Below the pieces are notes generated by a model. The model ran no database searches. It was not told the origin of the DNA and was given only the letters and a program-made list of their open reading frames with translations. From NCBI GenBank assembly GCA_035235625.1, contig CP141141.1, positions 40,199,719 through 40,263,718 on the forward strand: a stretch of DNA of 64,000 nucleotides, read 5' to 3'. Shown here in pieces: positions 60,401 to 64,000 of this stretch. This stretch comes from Saururus chinensis (taxonomy: Eukaryota; Streptophyta; Magnoliopsida; Piperales; Saururaceae). Positions within the stretch are counted from its first letter, which is position 1. The number at the start of each line of letters is the position of its first letter. A program made the translations under genes and the position numbers.

Positions 60401-62178
60401 AGCTGATGGAAATCCAGTTATACTTGATTCAAAGATTATAGATGACCAGAGTGAGGTTTATACTGATGGACCTGGGGCAGTTTTGGTGAATCTTCTGACA
60501 AGCTTGAGACATTTACCATCTGGCATGCATTCAGTATTGATTGTAATGGCTCTTAGTTGGGTATGCTTTTCAGAGTTTTTTTTTATCATTCGTTCTGGCA
60601 GCTTGTTTTTGAATATTTTTTTTAATGATCTTATTCCTTGTTGGAATTCAGTTGTCCTGGTTTCCGTTTTTCCTCTTTGATACTGATTGGATGGGTCGTG
60701 AAGTATATCATGGGGATCCAAAGACAACCTTACAAGTCTATGAAAAAGGTGTTAGAGAAGGTGCATTTGGTTTGCTATTGAATTCAGTAAGATCTCAAAA
60801 ATGATCAATGGATCTTTTTAGCTGACACTTCTAGGACATAATGTTTGCAAATAAAGGACAACAAAGGGACATTTGTTAATTATGAATGTCTAAATCAAGT
60901 GTTATTATTTTTATAGGTTGTACTCGGCATTTGCTCATTCTTCATACAGCCAATGTGTCAACGGATGGGTTCAAAAATAGTATGGGCCATTAGTAACTTC
61001 GTGGTATTTTTTTGCATGGCTGGTACTGCAATTATAAGTATGTATTCTATGAAACAATATTCCAAAGGAATTGAGCATGTGATTGGAGTGAGTGCCACAG
61101 TCAGGATTGCTGCCTTGGTTGTGTTTGCCTTGCTCGGCTTTCCACTTGCTGTAAGTGTTTTTTAATAAATTTTATTTTCAAGGAGAAGTGCACCTGAAGC
61201 AATTTTGTATAATGACTGGATCTTTTTCAGATCACATATAGCGTTCCTTTTTCAGTGACAGCAGAATTAACTGCTGATGCTGGAGGTGGCCAAGGTCTGT
61301 CTCAATACTCTAGTAGTATAGCTTCTCTTACATCTCTATTGTGTGTTGTATTGTACTGTGATGTTGATAGAATATATGTATTGCTTCCTAACAGGACTGG
61401 CTATTGGAGTTTTAAATCTTGCCATTGTCGTCCCTCAGGTATGTTTGAGGATCCTTTTCAGCTGTTCGATTTGGAAGTTTATCTATTAGTTTTGGTTATA
61501 TTTTTGTATGTTTGAGTACACTTTTGATATAAAGATTTGCAATTATATGCTGGATTACACCCATAAAATATTAAGTGTTGCAAATATTTTATGTGTTGAT
61601 CAGTATGCAGAATCGTGTGGACAAGATAAAACCATTACTTTGACATTCTGTTGGTATTAATTGCCAGTAGCTATTAAGGAAATGCTGGCCTCTAATCACC
61701 CATATAATGGATATTTATGGATAGCTAGATTTGTATTAACAATTCCTTAAATATTTTTCTACCCTTGACCTTTGATTTTACTCTATTATTGTTGCCAAGT
61801 TTGTGCCCCATTTCTGGCTGTGGAGAGATGATCATCATCCTACTAAGACTTGATGCGTGTACTAGTCAATAGAATAACTGATCTTCCAATATTTTAGGGT
61901 ACAGTGAGATCTACCTGCGGATTCTTATAGAACACAAAAGAGCTGGTAATTTCCATATGAGGGTTTTTTTTTTTGACGTAGAATGCCTTTCCTCTCTTTG
62001 GCAGATGATTGTTTCTCTAGGAGCGGGCCCATGGGATGCTTTATTTGGAGGTGGAAACATTCCTGCTTTTGTTCTGGCCTCTGTATTTGCACTTGCGGCT
62101 GGCATTGTTGCAATTCAGAAACTGCCAAACCTTTCAAGCAATTCCTACAAGTCTTCTGATTTTCATGGATTTGGATGA
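54438..62178 (+). CDS. SUT2: Sucrose transporter of the SUC3/SUT2 clade
   Basis: Fourteen exons: 54438-54725, 55504-55569, 56722-56820, 56908-56972, 57053-57137, 57243-57276, 57405-57504, 58537-58612, 60234-60560, 60652-60786, 60917-61150, 61231-61294, 61395-61438 and 62005-62178. They encode 596 residues; AtSUC3 has 594. It is a 12-helix H+/sucrose symporter of the GPH/MFS superfamily, in the plasma membrane. Landmarks are [20 protein letters not shown], the His of GIQHAF (residue 102), the loop motif RYGRRRPFI (133-141), [51 protein letters not shown] and [13 protein letters not shown]. The N-terminal extension with [14 protein letters not shown] and the long central loop (about 286-368, with SAPLLND) mark the SUC3/SUT2 clade, proposed as low-affinity carrier or sugar sensor. 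The start is the first in-frame ATG; upstream the frame has no ATG. A PolyA signal AATAAA is at 62260. Confidence 0.97.
57640..58280. repeat. Dispersed repeat in SUT2 intron 7
   Basis: Homologous to 28310-28940 near the PRE-type gene. The shared boxes are AGGTTATGTTGATTTTA, TTAGAAAGCTATCAACGAAC, TTAAATGAGATCC, TTTTCTTGAACTTTTTTGTRG, AGAGCTCTATCA and ATGTTTACATG. No coding capacity and no clear ends. Confidence 0.6.
59156..59283. repeat. Long fold-back (50-bp arms) in SUT2 intron 8
   Basis: The arms 59156-59205 and 59234-59283 are complementary at 43 of 50 positions, including a perfect inner 18-bp stem (GGTTTTGGTTGGACAGAG). The loop is 28 bases. It looks like a small MITE; transcribed as part of the intron it would form a stable hairpin. 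Confidence 0.9.
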
Positions 62179-64000
62179 TTGGCCTTCAGATAATTAAGGG
62201 CAAAGTGCGTTTTCTTACTTTCAAATTCATTCTTCTTCCCTGTAGAGAGCTTTTTCGGGAATAAATATTGGTATACCCTGTAAAAATTTCATTGTTGCTG
62301 TAAGAATAGAAACCAGCTCCCTCTGTTCAATTCACTTGTGAAATACCAAAGTATGATCATTAATGTAATGTCAACGTTGTTTTCTCAAGTCTGTATTTTA
62401 CTAGTTGAAAAGCATTTGGGAGTGTCGCCTAATCTCAGATTTCTTGAGTCTTTTTTTCACCATCACACTTTTTTTTCCTTCCCTTTAGCAAGGTTGAAAC
62501 ATGTAAAAGTTTATTTGACTTCCTTGAGATAAGACTAAAAGGAGTGTTAATCCTTTTGTGAAAGAAGTCAGGGTGATCGTACTCTTCACCGTGTAAAATA
62601 TTTTATCCTTCCGTTTGTTATATGTCGCTGTGATCTCTATGTTGCCCACAAGCAAACCAATTACAAATGTTTCACTGTGAACGTTGTATGCAGGATCCTA
62701 GTATAACTGGGCGGGTGAAATCTGTTTTGTTCCATTCATGCCATATGATAGGAAGTGTTTTTTATGCTCCGCTCTAACAATGAGCTGAGCGTAAGAAATG
62801 CTGGTGAAGTATCTATTTTTGAGATTGATAGTACACATGTTAGTACACGTTAGTGTAAGTAATATTTACATTAACACACGTTAGCACATGAACGGTCATA
62901 TTCGTTCCGCTTGGTTCATGATGGGTATGGAGTATGAAAAACACTTCCCATTAGATGCCCAACCAATTTTTATGTTGCTAATAGTCAAAATGAATTCTTT
63001 GCACAAGAAAGCAAGGGTACCGTCATCAATGCTATTCAAATATTTAGGTCACCGCAAAATGCAAAATTTTTTCAAATTGTCAGCACAAAATTTTGTGGTT
63101 CTACCTGTTCTCTCATTCTCATCATGTTTGGCGAATAAATTGACTTGGCAATTGGAATGGTCGCCCATACTGACCCAGGGAATCCATGGGGTCCCAACAA
63201 AATTTCATTTAATTTTGGTAGGTTAAAAAATTATTGATTTCTTATGGCGCTCCTGTTCTATGCAAGTGTGTTTGCTGGGGCATCCAACCTAGTAATTGTT
63301 CATTTTGAACTAATTTTAGTTCATTTTAAAAAATCAAGTTTAGGAATCTAAAGGGGCACTCGGTAACAAAACAAAAAAAAAGGAGAAAAAGAAAATTCTC
63401 AATATAATCCTATCTTGTATAGTGTTAGCTCCTTAACTCGACGGATGCGGAAAGTGGGCGGCTACCCCCATACTTGGCAACGGACAACCAAGTTTTGTTA
63501 GGCGACAGATTACCTAGGCAGCCCCTTAGGCACGGACGGATGCTGAGACAGTGTGGGAGGTGTTCCAGATGAGCTACTCGCCTTGCAGAGCAGGCTGAGT
63601 AGGAGTCCTTGCGTGGGCGGGACTCTTTCAACGAAGCTGGGTGCTACTTGGACTTAGGGGGGGACTCCTAAGGCAGACGTGATTCACCTATGCTGGTTTA
63701 TTGTACTCCTAGCTTGAGTAGGAGTCCGGGCAACAAGTTCCTAGAATAGACAGGACTCACACAAGCAAGCTAGTCATATTCCTAGGGCGGATGGGAGTCG
63801 GAGTGGTTGGTTTCCTTGGATGGGCTAACTCTTGGAGGTAGCATGACGATAGACTTCTAGCAGAGGAAGGACTCTTGCAGGTTTCCTAATCTATGCTAGG
63901 GGCGGAATGGCTATGGGCTGAGAGTTGGACAAGGTAAGGACTCTTGTATTGGGTGGGTTTTGTACTTCTAGTGGCATTAGGACAGCCAGCTTGAGGCTGA
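62179..64000. other. SUT2 3' region and intergenic repeats
   Basis: The SUT2 3' UTR probably ends after AATAAA at 62260. Positions 63430-64000 hold diverged direct repeats around TAGGAGTCC and GGACTC, with GGGCGGG-like words, about every 50-70 bases. This resembles the tandem part of an LTR, but no LTR end is visible before the window closes. No gene seen. Confidence 0.5.

Noticed and set aside
62836..62890. Possible inverted repeat downstream of SUT2
   Set aside because: Only the inner ten bases pair well; the rest is better seen as short direct repeats of ACACGTTAG.
1..64000. tRNA, rRNA, CRISPR arrays and bacterial-type operons
   Set aside because: No stretch with convincing tRNA boxes outside the SINE-like copies, no rRNA-like sequence and no spaced identical repeats were seen; the window is plant nuclear DNA.

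Overview
This is a stretch of nuclear DNA from a flowering plant. The evidence is four intron-containing genes of plant-only or plant-type families, typical GT..AG introns, and a large load of plant-style transposable elements, microsatellites and low-GC intergenic DNA. Species and lineage cannot be fixed from the sequence. Intron sizes up to about 2.5 kb and long LTRs suggest a medium or large genome.

Layout. Positions 1-25,400 are a repeat-rich region without an intact gene. It holds a degenerate tandem array (829-3280) split by a hAT-like element with a near-perfect 8-bp target duplication (1399-3110). It also holds an LTR followed by a primer binding site and a repetitive leader (4029-6590), a solo LTR with a perfect 5-bp target duplication (9053-10933), two related purine-rich repeats (14.5 and 19.3 kb), a SINE-like copy (19.9 kb), a broken fragment of a flavonoid 3'-hydroxylase (CYP75B) gene (21.2-21.66 kb) and a second hAT-like copy (23.8-24.86 kb). 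Positions 25,997-26,375 carry a complete two-exon PRE/ILI-type atypical bHLH gene. Positions 26.4-31.2 kb are intergenic with MITE-like and small hAT-like elements. Positions 31,278-39,433 are one decayed Mutator-like element (MULE) with long terminal inverted repeats. It carries a broken MuDR-type transposase and a plant mobile domain (PMD) gene on the minus strand, and a solo LTR is nested inside the PMD gene.

From 41.6 kb the window is genic, all on the plus strand: LCB1 subunit of serine palmitoyltransferase (12 coding exons, 483 aa), an RRM protein of the BPA1 (binding partner of ACD11) family (4 coding exons, 246 aa), and a sucrose transporter of the AtSUC3/SUT2 clade (14 exons, 596 aa). 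The last 1.8 kb are intergenic with degenerate direct repeats.

How the genes relate. LCB1 starts sphingolipid long-chain-base synthesis. BPA1-type proteins bind ACD11, a ceramide-1-phosphate transfer protein, so two neighbours touch sphingolipid biology; there is no sign that this is more than chance. SUT2 and the PRE gene work in sugar transport or sensing and in brassinosteroid/gibberellin growth control. All gene models were spliced by eye using reading frame, splice signals and remembered family sequences; no search was run.
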